A stretch of 58,540 bases of DNA, taken from assembly GCA_903880095.1 (NCBI GenBank), contig CAIRNX010000031.1, positions 1 to 58,540 on the forward strand. Direction: 5' to 3'. The notes below the pieces were generated by a model. That model was not told where the DNA came from. It saw nothing but the letters and a program-made list of their open reading frames with translations, and made no database searches. The stretch comes from an uncultured Micrococcales bacterium. Its GTDB lineage: Bacteria > Actinomycetota > Actinomycetes > Actinomycetales > Microbacteriaceae. The translations under genes and the position numbers were made by a program. Below, one piece after another: positions 17,115 through 25,811 of this stretch. Positions within the stretch are counted from its first letter, which is position 1. Each line of letters starts with the position of its first letter.

Positions 17115-18983
17115 ATGAAAGCAAAGCGTTTCCTACGCGTGCTTGCTGTGTCTGCCACTACCGCATTGACCGCTACTGGTCTTTCGACAGTCGCTATGAC
17201 GCCTGCAAGCGCCGTAACTAAGTCGACAGTAATTCTTATGTCGTCCGGTGAAATCACCTCGCTAAACAGCGGTACCATTGATGGCAACACGAGCTACAAC
17301 GCCCAGGTTGGCTCGTTGACCAGCATGGGCTTTAGCTACTACAACGACAAGACACAGCTCGTCATGAACACAAAGTTCGGTTCGATGCAGGTTCTAAAGA
17401 AGACTCCAAAAGACTTCGAGATCAAGTACACCATTGTCAAGGGTCAGAAGTGGTCAGACGGTACTCCAATCGACGCAGTTGACCTTCTTCTTTCACACGT
17501 CGTTCAGGCAGACAAGTGGTCTGTTGCCGCAAAGTTGGGTAACCCAAAGACCAGCACCCCTAAGTTCAAGAGCGTTGGCTACAGTGGCGCATACGCTGAC
17601 CACATCGTCGGTGACCCTGCACTTAGCGACAACAACATGTCGCTAACCCTGAAGTTCGACAAGCCACTACCAGACTGGCAGCTGCTAGCACCAGGAGCCT
17701 TCCCGGTTCACTCGCTAGAGCTTCTTGCCGCTGGTAAGACCAAGCTTGGCACCGCTGCGGCGAACCTTGCAGCAAAGGCCAAGTTCTTGGCTGACTTCAA
17801 GGCAAAGAAGACCGCTGCGTTTACAGCTATGGGTAACAAGTGGTCATCTGCTTACGACATTCAGACCATCAATGCGAGCACAAACCCGCTATTGCTAATC
17901 AGCAATGGCCCATTCATCGTTCAGTCGGCTACCCCGCAGGCTTCGATGATTTTGGTTCGCAACCCGCTTTACACCTCGGGCCCTGCAATGCAGACCAAGA
18001 ACCCAGTAAAGAAGATTCAGATCAAGACGATTACCAACGACGCCTCTGCGGTTTCGGCACTTGGTAACGGCGACCTAGACATCTACTACAACACCTTGGT
18101 CACGATTGCTGGAAAGGCTTCGCTAGACGCCCTCTCCGGAGTCACCGTTGTTTCGAAAGTTGGAGGCAACTACTCTCACTTCGATCTACGAACTGACAAC
18201 GCAAATGGTGCTGAAGACAGCTACACTGGCCCATTCGCTGGTAACAGCCAGAAGGCAAAGGACCTACGTCACGCGTTCCTTCTAGCTCTACCTCGTCAGC
18301 AGATGGTTGCAACTGTTATCGCTCCGACCATGGCATCTGCCAAGGTTATGGACACTCAGTTCGACTTCATTGGCTCACCTGAGTACAACGTGTTGACCAA
18401 GAAATCGGGTGTTGCAGAGTACACCGCTGGAACCCAGGCGGCTCGCACTGCAAAGGCTCTTGCGCTCGTCAAGAAGTGGTACCCATCGGCCTCTGACACG
18501 CACTCGACCGTTACCGTGAAGCTATTGTTCTCGAACACTTCTGGTACCCGAGTTCGCCTTGCACAGCTGCTTCAGCCTGAAGAGGCAAAGGCAGGCTTCA
18601 ACGTTGACATCACCGGTAGCGACGATCTCTTCTCGCACACCTCTGACTCAGCGTTCGATGCGTCGATGTACGGTTTCGGTCTAACTGCAATCAGCCAGTC
18701 GAACTCTGTAGGTGTCTACAAGTCGACCGGTGGCAGCAACGTATGGGGTTGGAACGACCCAATCGTTGACCAGAACGCCACTAGCCTCGAAGGTGACTAC
18801 TTGACTTCTGCTCAGGTAACTGCCAAGCGACTAGCAATCGACAAGCGCGTTCACGACAACTACTGGGGTCTACCGCTCTACCAGAACCCAACAGTTACAG
18901 CAGTTAGAAAGTCTCTAAAGGGTGTGTCTACCGCTCCTGTCGGTAACAACATCACTTGGAACGTTTTCGACTGGCACTTCTAA
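17115..18983 (+). CDS. Peptide ABC transporter substrate-binding protein (family 5), secreted type
   Basis: This 622-residue protein has a Sec signal (MKAKRFLRVLAVSATTAL, with cleavage likely after ASA near residue 33) and no lipobox cysteine, so it is not an obvious lipoprotein. The mature part is an OppA/DppA-type binding protein (SBP_bac_5). It carries the family's IVKGQKWSDGTPIDAVDLL segment near residue 110, the hinge strand SNGPFIVQS and a terminal WNVFDWHF. It should deliver oligopeptides to the permeases encoded at 19145-21783. A strong terminator directly after it suggests it is made in excess over the membrane parts. AAGGAGA precedes ATG 17115. Confidence 0.9.
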   Translation: MKAKRFLRVLAVSATTALTATGLSTVAMTPASAVTKSTVILMSSGEITSLNSGTIDGNTSYNAQVGSLTSMGFSYYNDKTQLVMNTKFGSMQVLKKTPKDFEIKYTIVKGQKWSDGTPIDAVDLLLSHVVQADKWSVAAKLGNPKTSTPKFKSVGYSGAYADHIVGDPALSDNNMSLTLKFDKPLPDWQLLAPGAFPVHSLELLAAGKTKLGTAAANLAAKAKFLADFKAKKTAAFTAMGNKWSSAYDIQTINASTNPLLLISNGPFIVQSATPQASMILVRNPLYTSGPAMQTKNPVKKIQIKTITNDASAVSALGNGDLDIYYNTLVTIAGKASLDALSGVTVVSKVGGNYSHFDLRTDNANGAEDSYTGPFAGNSQKAKDLRHAFLLALPRQQMVATVIAPTMASAKVMDTQFDFIGSPEYNVLTKKSGVAEYTAGTQAARTAKALALVKKWYPSASDTHSTVTVKLLFSNTSGTRVRLAQLLQPEEAKAGFNVDITGSDDLFSHTSDSAFDASMYGFGLTAISQSNSVGVYKSTGGSNVWGWNDPIVDQNATSLEGDYLTSAQVTAKRLAIDKRVHDNYWGLPLYQNPTVTAVRKSLKGVSTAPVGNNITWNVFDWHF

Positions 18984-19003
18984 GAATTAATCCTTAGAAA
19001 CCT

Positions 19004-19044
19004 AAGAAGTGGGGTGTCCGGCTTGCCGGATGCCCCACTTCTTT
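19004..19044 (+). terminator. Terminator hairpin after the first binding protein gene
   Basis: AAGAAGTGGGG (19004-19014) pairs with CCCCACTTCTT (19033-19043), continued inside by GTCCGGC/GCCGGAT. It makes a nearly continuous hairpin of about 18 pairs with a two-base loop. The T-tract is short, so partial read-through into the permease genes is possible. Confidence 0.8.
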
Positions 19045-19084
19045 GCACTGAGTTCAGGCGTTTTTCGATTAGAATTGAGCTGTT

Positions 19085-19100
19085 GTTCACCCTGGTGAAC
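19085..19100. repeat. 16-bp palindrome upstream of the permease gene
   Basis: GTTCACC-CT-GGTGAAC is a perfect inverted repeat 45 bp before the permease start. It resembles the ACGGGTTCACCCGT palindrome before the first binding protein gene (shared GGTTCACC/GTTCACC core), so it may be a regulator site or a leader hairpin. Confidence 0.45.
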
Positions 19101-19144
19101 TCGAGTTCTACGAGTGCGGCACAGTGGCCGCGGTGAGGTTAGCT

Positions 19145-20692
19145 TTGTTTGCTTACATTGCAAGACGCCTAGGCATGATGTTGCTTATTGTTTTTGGTGC
19201 CAGCTTCATGGCCTATAACCTCGAGGCGATTTCATCAAATCCGCTCCAGGCATTCGCCGAGAACACCGCAAAAAACAAAACGTACCTGATGCATCAGTTG
19301 ATCAGTCAACTCAACCTCGATGTGCCTCCGCCGCTCCGCTACTTCATGTGGCTTCGAGGCGTTGTAGCAGGTCTCTGGGGTCACTTAGATCTAGGTATGA
19401 CTCGCGATCACCAACCGGTTCTTGATTCAATCGCCTTGGCTATTCCGATAACTTTTAGGCTCGTGATTGCCTCAACAATCTTGGCCATTATTCTCGGAAT
19501 AACTATCGGCATGATCACCGCGATCCGCCAATACAGCCGATTTGACTATGTAATGACGTTCATCTCCTTTTTGCTCTTCTCGCTACCTGTGTTCTGGGTT
19601 GCCGTGCTCCTAAAGCAATATCTAGCAATCGACTTCAACAACTTCCTTGAGAAGCCCTCAATATCTTTGCCATTCTTGATTGGATTCGGTCTCGTAGCCG
19701 GGCTAATTATGGCGAGCCTGATCGGTGGATCCAGGCGCAGGTTCTATTCAGTCTTTCTCGGGGTCACGCTCGGTGCGATTGGGTTGATGAAGCTCATTAG
19801 CGACACGAACTGGTTCATTCACCCAGGCATCGGCATCATAGGCGTTGGCATTTTTGCCTTTGGGTTTGCCATTTTGGTTACCCAAATCTCCACCGGTCTA
19901 GAGAATCGCAAGTCACTCACCGCGGCGACGTCGGCAGCAGCGATCGTCACCGTCGGCTACTACCCACTGCAGCTGCTGATGAACTCGAAATCCTCGTTCC
20001 TCAACATTTTGTTGGTTCTTGTCATCACCATGGGTTTGTCAGGGCTCATAGCGTATTTCGTCGACAAGATCGATCGTCGAACAAACATTAGGACAGCCTT
20101 AATCACGGCACTACTCGGTACCCTACCTCTCTTCCTCGACAGGCTCATGCAAGAGTTTGGAGGCTACATGACCTCCGATGCTGTCAGTAACCGACCTGTT
20201 CCGACCTTGGGTCAGGTAAATGACCTTCTATCTGACCAGCAGAAGGCAAACTTCTGGGTTTCAAGTCTCGATGGCATAATGCACCTTATTTTGCCTACAG
20301 CCGCACTAACACTAATTTCGTTCGCAGGCTATGTCAGATTCTCCCGCGGAAGCCTTCTCGAAGTATTAAACATGGATTACATCAGAACGGCTCGCGCTAA
20401 GGGTCTTACCGAGCGAACCGTGATTGTGCGTCACGGTATGCGCAATGCGTTGCTACCGCTGACGACAATCCTGGTGAACGACTTTGCGGGTGTCATCGGT
20501 GGAGCTATTATCACCGAAGGTGTTTTTCAATGGAAGGGAATGGGGCAGCTTTTCAACCAATCCTTGAACACCTACGACTTGAATCTTTTTATGGGTGTTT
20601 TTGTTTTGTCTGCTTTTTTGACGGTGTTGGCTAACTTCGTGGCTGACCTGCTTTATGGAGTAGTTGACCCTCGAATCCGAATCAGGAAGTAA
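19145..20692 (+). CDS. Peptide ABC transporter permease, DppB/OppB type, with large membrane insert
   Basis: This is a 515-residue permease; DppB-type proteins are usually 310-340. The N-terminal part (FAYIARRLGMMLLIVFG, then PITFRLVIASTILAIILG) and the C-terminal part (EAA loop around DYIRTARAKGLTE, then NALLPLTTILVNDF and GGAIITEGVF) match binding-protein-dependent permeases. Between them, about residues 168-338, sits an extra stretch with five to six predicted helices. TTG 19145 is preferred because GAGG lies six bases upstream and the typical N-terminus follows; an in-frame GTG at 19124 is the alternative. The second permease starts six bases downstream. Confidence 0.85.
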   Translation: MFAYIARRLGMMLLIVFGASFMAYNLEAISSNPLQAFAENTAKNKTYLMHQLISQLNLDVPPPLRYFMWLRGVVAGLWGHLDLGMTRDHQPVLDSIALAIPITFRLVIASTILAIILGITIGMITAIRQYSRFDYVMTFISFLLFSLPVFWVAVLLKQYLAIDFNNFLEKPSISLPFLIGFGLVAGLIMASLIGGSRRRFYSVFLGVTLGAIGLMKLISDTNWFIHPGIGIIGVGIFAFGFAILVTQISTGLENRKSLTAATSAAAIVTVGYYPLQLLMNSKSSFLNILLVLVITMGLSGLIAYFVDKIDRRTNIRTALITALLGTLPLFLDRLMQEFGGYMTSDAVSNRPVPTLGQVNDLLSDQQKANFWVSSLDGIMHLILPTAALTLISFAGYVRFSRGSLLEVLNMDYIRTARAKGLTERTVIVRHGMRNALLPLTTILVNDFAGVIGGAIITEGVFQWKGMGQLFNQSLNTYDLNLFMGVFVLSAFLTVLANFVADLLYGVVDPRIRIRK

Positions 20693-20697
20693 CGACT

Positions 20698-21783
20698 ATG
20701 GCTAAAAGTAAACAAGACCTCGAAAAGTCGTCTGACAAAAACGAAAATGAGATTGCACTCAGAGAAACTGAGGGTCTAAGCCAGGGGCAAATCATCCGCC
20801 GCCGATTCTTTAGACACAAAGGTGCGATGGCCTCGTTGGTCGTCCTTTTGGGAATGTTCCTCTTCGTCTTCTCTGCCTCGGGAATACACCTTGGTTCGGC
20901 TAAGCAGCCGATAAACATCGCCGGCTGGTGGCCACACTCTTTTAAGGAGATCGATCCAGAGGCAGCCCTGAAGAACGTCTGCAGTAACGGAATCACTGGC
21001 TGCCCAACTCTCGACATTTTGCCTTCGTTTATTGATGGCACGGGTATTAAAATCGGCGATCACCCACTTGGCACCGACATTCTCGGAACAGACTACTTGG
21101 CTCTGGTCACCCGAGGCGCTGAGCAGTCGATCCTAGTGATGCTTATTGTTGGCTTCCTCGGTGTAACTCTCGGCACAGCGATTGGTGCAGTTGCCGGATT
21201 CTACGGTGGGGTCGTCGACGCCATCTTGATGCGTGTCACCGACATGTTTCTAGTTACGCCGACTCTTGTGATTGGTGCGGTTATCGGTTTTCGATTCGGT
21301 AACCTCGGCGTTGTGCCGCTCGCGCTCATGCTCGGATTCTTTGCCTGGATGGGTCTGGCAAGATTTGTGCGCACCGAATTCTTAACTCTTCGAGAGCGTG
21401 AATTTGTTGATGCGGCACGTGTTGCCGGAGCTTCAGATCGCCGAATTATTTTCAAACACATTTTGCCGAATGCGATTGGAATCATTATCGTTTCGGGCAC
21501 CTTGTTGATGTCTGGCGCAATTCTGACTGAGTCTGCGCTCAGCTATCTCGGTTTCGGTGTTCGTCTACCAGACGTATCGCTAGGTCTCTTGGTGAGCCAG
21601 TACCAAGACACCTTCAATGTGAGTCCTTGGATGTTCTGGTGGCCCGGTTTCTTCATCATCACCATTGCACTTTCGATCAACTTCATCGGTGACGGTCTGC
21701 GTGACGCCTTTGATCCACGACAAAGACGCAGGATCAGTGCCAAAGAACGCGCCAGCGCCAAAGAGGCTAAGGGCAGGGCCTAA
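20698..21783 (+). CDS. Peptide ABC transporter permease, DppC/OppC type
   Basis: This is a 361-residue permease with a charged cytoplasmic N-terminus (about 40 residues), a first helix at about 43-62, an extracytoplasmic segment ending at HPLGTDILGTDYLALVTRGA (family landmark), then five helices. The EAA loop is REFVDAARVAGASDRRIIF. It pairs with the DppB-type protein to form the pore. ATG 20698 follows the DppB stop by six bases. The stop overlaps, tail to tail, the stop of a PH-domain gene on the other strand, which separates the permeases from their ATPase. Confidence 0.9.
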   Translation: MAKSKQDLEKSSDKNENEIALRETEGLSQGQIIRRRFFRHKGAMASLVVLLGMFLFVFSASGIHLGSAKQPINIAGWWPHSFKEIDPEAALKNVCSNGITGCPTLDILPSFIDGTGIKIGDHPLGTDILGTDYLALVTRGAEQSILVMLIVGFLGVTLGTAIGAVAGFYGGVVDAILMRVTDMFLVTPTLVIGAVIGFRFGNLGVVPLALMLGFFAWMGLARFVRTEFLTLREREFVDAARVAGASDRRIIFKHILPNAIGIIIVSGTLLMSGAILTESALSYLGFGVRLPDVSLGLLVSQYQDTFNVSPWMFWWPGFFIITIALSINFIGDGLRDAFDPRQRRRISAKERASAKEAKGRA

Positions 21784-22280
21784 TGCAGCTGATCGATTCT
21801 TTCCTGAATCAGCCGCGCAGCAATTCCGCTATCGCTATTGGTGCTTTGGCTGATGCTGGTGATTTCAGTTACAGCATTCTCGGTTCGGGGCAGTCTGTTG
21901 AAAAACCATCGGCTGGTGCTTTCGGCGACCCATCGCTGTTTACCATTGGCCGGGGCAACCCAGACTCGAGTTTTGCCGGCGTTGTGTTCGACCAAGAGCG
22001 ACCACTTAGTGTTGAGGTTGGTGACGTCGCGGTAGGCAATTACGACCCGTCTGAGGGGGTTTACAACCTCAAAATCTACGCTTCGGAGAACCAGTTTTGG
22101 TCTTATCCAGAGAAGAATCGCAGCGAGAGCAACGCTTACGCAGATCAGCAGGTCAAACCAGATGCTGCTCGAACCAATTGGGTACAGGGCAGATTGGATC
22201 AGGTACAAGCCGTCGAAGGTGAGAGCGGCAATACCCCAAGCGAGGTTTCCTTTGGGGCGAAATACTTCGACATTCTTCAT
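21780..22280 (-). CDS. Membrane-anchored PH-domain (bPH-type) protein
   Basis: This 166-residue protein has two N-terminal hydrophobic helices (about residues 15-33 and 40-59) and then a compact beta-rich domain (SVDFEVVNPLRRVVIAYRDV, then WSLLVEHNAGKTRVWVAPA). That matches the bacterial PH-like domain proteins of Actinobacteria (low-molecular-weight antigen 6 type). These are probably membrane-associated adaptors of unknown role. The gene lies on the minus strand inside an otherwise plus-strand transporter operon. It overlaps the DppC stop by 4 bp and diverges from the ATPase gene across 47 bp, so its transcript would be antisense to any read-through mRNA. Confidence 0.7.
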   Translation of the reverse strand: MKNVEVFRPKGNLAWGIAALTFDGLYLIQSALYPIGSSSIWFDLLICVSVALAAILLWIRPKLVLRSVDFEVVNPLRRVVIAYRDVTNLNTKWSLLVEHNAGKTRVWVAPANGKQRWVAESTSRWFFNRLPRTENAVTEITSISQSTNSDSGIAARLIQERIDQLH

Positions 22281-22327
22281 GCATCAATCATCGCAGGCGA
22301 AACCGCCAGTCGAAAAGGAAAACAGAA

Positions 22328-23974
22328 ATGACTGAACCAGTACTAAAGGTCACCAACTACAACGTCGACTTTTGGGTTGACGGAGTCTGGTACCCGGCTG
22401 CTATCGATATGAACTACGAGCTTTTGCCGGGCAAGACCCTGGCAATCGTGGGTGAATCAGGTTCGGGCAAGAGTTCAAGCTCAATGGGGCTCATGGGCCT
22501 ACTCGCCAGCAATGCGCGCACCAGTGGGACCGTAGAGGTCAAGGGCGTCGACATGTTGAGCGCAAGCGCGGCAACCGTGCGCAAGTACCGCGGTAAAGAG
22601 GTTGCTTACATTTTCCAGGAGCCAATGACAGCTCTAAACCCCGTTTACACCATCGGCTTTCAGATTGTTGAAACCCTTCGGGTTCACCTACCAATAAGCC
22701 CTTCTGCCGCAAAGGAGCGAGCAATTGAGCTGCTGACTTTGGTTGACATTCCAAACCCTGCCGCTTCGTTTGATAAATACCCTCACCAGCTTTCTGGTGG
22801 CCAGAAGCAGCGCGCAATGATTGCAGTGGCTTTGGCATGCGATCCCGCTCTTTTGATTGCCGATGAGCCAACAACGGCGCTCGATGTTACCGTTCAGGCT
22901 GAGATCCTCGACCTGATGCGCGACCTTCGCACAAAGTTGAACTCTGGAATCCTCCTGATCACTCACGACATGGGTGTAGTGGCCGACATGGCTGACGACA
23001 TCCTTGTGATGAAAGACGGTGTAACTGTCGAGCACGACACCGCCGACAATATATTCAATCGGCCAAAGCATCCTTACACCCAGCAACTTCTGGCAGCGGT
23101 TCCCAAATTGGGTTCTGTGCCGCTTCGTGAATTGAAATTTGCCAGCGAAGTAAAGCCCGAACCAGTACTTGTTTTAGATGATGTATCGATTGAATATCCG
23201 AAGCGTGGTCGTGTTCCTGCCTTTACCGCTGCGAGAAACATTAATCTTGCGATTTTCCCAGGCGAAATTCTCGGTTTGGTAGGTGAATCCGGTTCAGGTA
23301 AAACCACCATTGGTCGCGCGGCTATCGGTTTGATTCCGGTAAAGAGCGGCTCAATCAAGGTTGCTGGCAACGAAATCGCTGGAGCAACTGGCAAAGAGTT
23401 GCAGGCAATTCGTCGACACACCGGAATCGTCTTCCAAGACCCAGCCTCATCACTCAACCCGCGTCTTCCGTTGGGTGAAAGTATCGGCGAGCCTCTGTTC
23501 TTGGCCAAAGTTGCCAAGGGAGCCGATTTGGACCGCATGGTTGAAGAGCTTCTCGACAAGGTTGAGTTGCCACGTTCATATCGCAACCGATACCCACACG
23601 AGTTGTCAGGTGGACAGCGTCAACGAGTTGGAATTGCTCGAGCGCTTGCGCTCAGCCCAGACATTTTGATAGCTGACGAACCCACTTCGGCTTTGGATGT
23701 GTCGATTCAGGCACGTTTTCTTGAATTACTCCAAGAACTTCAAGACAAACTTAAATTCGCATGTTTGTTCATCAGCCACGACATTGCGGTTGTCGAAATT
23801 TTGGCGCACCGCATCGCCGTCATGCAGCACGGCTCGTTGGTTGAGGTCGGAGACCGCGACCAGATTCTGAAGGATCCTCAGCACGAATACACAAAGATGC
23901 TGCTTTCTGCTGTTCCTGTGCCTGATCCTGAACTGCAGCGCATCCGCCGCGAAGCTCGCCTAAAGAACAAGTAA
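22328..23974 (+). CDS. Peptide ABC transporter ATP-binding protein, fused DppD-DppF type
   Basis: This 548-residue protein contains two ABC domains. Domain 1 has Walker [14 protein letters not shown] near residue 42, signature [12 protein letters not shown] and Walker [13 protein letters not shown]. Domain 2 starts near residue 275 with Walker [14 protein letters not shown], signature [12 protein letters not shown] and Walker [13 protein letters not shown]. Each is followed by the oligopeptide-type C-terminal extension with [13 protein letters not shown] and [16 protein letters not shown]. It powers the peptide permeases encoded just upstream. ATG 22328 has AAAGGAAAA before it. The second binding protein gene follows after 35 bp. 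Confidence 0.95.
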   Translation: MTEPVLKVTNYNVDFWVDGVWYPAAIDMNYELLPGKTLAIVGESGSGKSSSSMGLMGLLASNARTSGTVEVKGVDMLSASAATVRKYRGKEVAYIFQEPMTALNPVYTIGFQIVETLRVHLPISPSAAKERAIELLTLVDIPNPAASFDKYPHQLSGGQKQRAMIAVALACDPALLIADEPTTALDVTVQAEILDLMRDLRTKLNSGILLITHDMGVVADMADDILVMKDGVTVEHDTADNIFNRPKHPYTQQLLAAVPKLGSVPLRELKFASEVKPEPVLVLDDVSIEYPKRGRVPAFTAARNINLAIFPGEILGLVGESGSGKTTIGRAAIGLIPVKSGSIKVAGNEIAGATGKELQAIRRHTGIVFQDPASSLNPRLPLGESIGEPLFLAKVAKGADLDRMVEELLDKVELPRSYRNRYPHELSGGQRQRVGIARALALSPDILIADEPTSALDVSIQARFLELLQELQDKLKFACLFISHDIAVVEILAHRIAVMQHGSLVEVGDRDQILKDPQHEYTKMLLSAVPVPDPELQRIRREARLKNK

Positions 23975-23982
23975 CCTTGATA

Positions 23983-24002
23983 CCAGTTGGTTAAACCACT
24001 GG
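23983..24002. repeat. Imperfect palindrome before the second binding protein gene
   Basis: CCAGT (23983-23987) and ACTGG (23998-24002) flank GGTT..AACC-like inner arms, making an imperfect hairpin directly upstream of the SD GGAG of the gene starting at 24010. It may adjust expression of the lipoprotein relative to the ATPase. Confidence 0.35.
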
Positions 24003-24009
24003 AGATTAA

Positions 24010-25740
24010 TTGAAACGTTTATTGTTTGCGCTTGTTGCGCTAAGTACAGTCGCCCTAGCCGGATGTTCAACAACTTTGCACCTTGTGCCAGGTTCAGTCG
24101 TAAACGTGGCCGAAACCGCGACAATGATTTCGCTAAACCCCGACGTGGTTACAACACCCCCGGCTGAAAAACTGGCTGACGAAGTGGCCAACCTCACTAC
24201 CGAAAGTTTTTACTCATTGAATGAGAGCGGCTCGCTTTCGGCTAACCCAGGTTTTGGCACAGTGACGGTGGATTCAGAAAACCCGCTGACGGTCACCTAC
24301 GAAATCGCCGAGGGGCGCAAGTGGTCTGATGGCCAGCCGGTTGACTCGGCAGACCTGATGCTTTCGTTTGCTGCCGCAACAAAGCCAGAAGGTGCTAACT
24401 TCTATTCGCGCCGTGCCGGAAGCGGTCTTAAATACGCGACCATCAAAGACGTAGGTCTTCGATCGATCACACTTCAGTTCTCGCAGCCGGTTTCAGACTG
24501 GAGAACCGCTCTAACGGTTCCTGTCGCGGCTCACGCAGTAGCTTTTCAAGCCTTCGACGGCATTTCTGCAAGTGCGGGTAAGGCCGCGGTAATCGAGGCC
24601 GTACAGGGCAAGGATGCCGCCAAATTAGGCAAGCTCGCCGAGAGTTACCGCACCGCTTTTACGACCGGCGGTGACAAGTTCGCACTCACAGCACTCGTCT
24701 CAAACGGCGCCTACAAGGTCACCAATGTTATTAAGAACGTTTCGGTAGCTCTCCAAGCGACAACGAAATACAACGGCAATTTCGCGCCAGTAACCGAAAA
24801 AATCAACGTCAAGCTCTACGATGACTCGATGGCTGCTCTGGCCGACATGAACGCAAACAAGATCGACATTATTGGAGCGACAGAGTCCGGTTTGGTTAAA
24901 TACCCAGACCTCATTGGAATGGTTTCTTCGCTGAGCAACATGAAGGTTACAACTTCTTTGCGAAACGGTTCCACTGCAGACATGGTGGTCTTTAATTTCG
25001 GTAAAGGCAGCGTTTTCAACGCCGGCAGCTACAAGTCAAAACCGGCTGTCGCTGCTGAACTCCGCAAGGCGTTCATGTCGATCGTGCCTAAGGCTCGAAT
25101 CGTCGAGGATGCCTCTGGGGCAACAGCGGTTAGCGCATCTGATTCGTTCGTTTACCCGAGCAACTCCGATTACTACCAGTCCAGCGTGAGCGCAAACGGC
25201 TCAGAGAACTACCTGCTTCAAGACGTTGAGAAGGCAAGCGAAATCGTCAAGGCCTCTGGGGTTCACACGCAGCTAGACGTGCGCGTGGTTTACGACTCAA
25301 CCAACCCTCACTCGGTTGCTGAATACAAACTAATCGCCGCTCGCGCAGCATCGGCGGGGTTCAACCTCGTTGACTCATCTAGCGCATCACCGACGCGTGA
25401 CCTGCTTTCTGGAGGCTTCGACGTTTACATTGGCCCGCGTGAACTTGTCGGTGTTCCGGGTTCAGACCCATCGAGCTTGGTTGCAGACTCGATCACCTCC
25501 TACTCAGATTCGAAGGTTTCAGCGCTACTGCTCGACTATGCGAAGGCGTCCAAAGAAATCACGCAAGCATCGATTTTGCAGAAGATTGACGCCCGTCTGT
25601 ATGCGACTGGTTACGGAATTCCGCTTTATCAGGTGCCAAATATGGTCATCTACCGCTCAAAATACTCCAAAATCTCAGTTTCGCCTTTCGGAGATAGCGC
25701 AACATGGGGTTACTGGACTTGGTCTGTTTCTGCCAAGTAG
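24010..25740 (+). CDS. Peptide ABC transporter substrate-binding lipoprotein (family 5)
   Basis: This 576-residue lipoprotein has signal MKRLLFALVALSTVALAGC (start codon TTG; lipobox LAGC, cysteine at residue 19). The mature domain is SBP_bac_5: YEIAEGRKWSDGQPVDSADL at about residues 97-116, SNGAYKVTN in the middle and a C-terminal GYGIPLYQVPNMVIYRS. It is a distant relative of the first binding protein gene, which shares the KWSDG-P-D-A/S-DL motif and the terminal GxPLYQ/PLYQNP pattern. Two binding proteins with one permease/ATPase set suggest two peptide specificities. The SD GGAG is seven bases upstream of TTG. Confidence 0.9.
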   Translation: MKRLLFALVALSTVALAGCSTTLHLVPGSVVNVAETATMISLNPDVVTTPPAEKLADEVANLTTESFYSLNESGSLSANPGFGTVTVDSENPLTVTYEIAEGRKWSDGQPVDSADLMLSFAAATKPEGANFYSRRAGSGLKYATIKDVGLRSITLQFSQPVSDWRTALTVPVAAHAVAFQAFDGISASAGKAAVIEAVQGKDAAKLGKLAESYRTAFTTGGDKFALTALVSNGAYKVTNVIKNVSVALQATTKYNGNFAPVTEKINVKLYDDSMAALADMNANKIDIIGATESGLVKYPDLIGMVSSLSNMKVTTSLRNGSTADMVVFNFGKGSVFNAGSYKSKPAVAAELRKAFMSIVPKARIVEDASGATAVSASDSFVYPSNSDYYQSSVSANGSENYLLQDVEKASEIVKASGVHTQLDVRVVYDSTNPHSVAEYKLIAARAASAGFNLVDSSSASPTRDLLSGGFDVYIGPRELVGVPGSDPSSLVADSITSYSDSKVSALLLDYAKASKEITQASILQKIDARLYATGYGIPLYQVPNMVIYRSKYSKISVSPFGDSATWGYWTWSVSAK

Positions 25741-25811
25741 CGGGTAGACTGGACTAAACCCCAAAAGCACTAGCCCTTTGGCTCATCTGTGCTTAGAACA
25801 AGGATGTATTC

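Noticed and set aside
21783-22331. A plus-strand frame across the gap between permease and ATPase genes
   Set aside because: It is opposite the PH-domain gene, which has two membrane helices and a plausible PH fold; the plus-strand frame lacks SD and family similarity.
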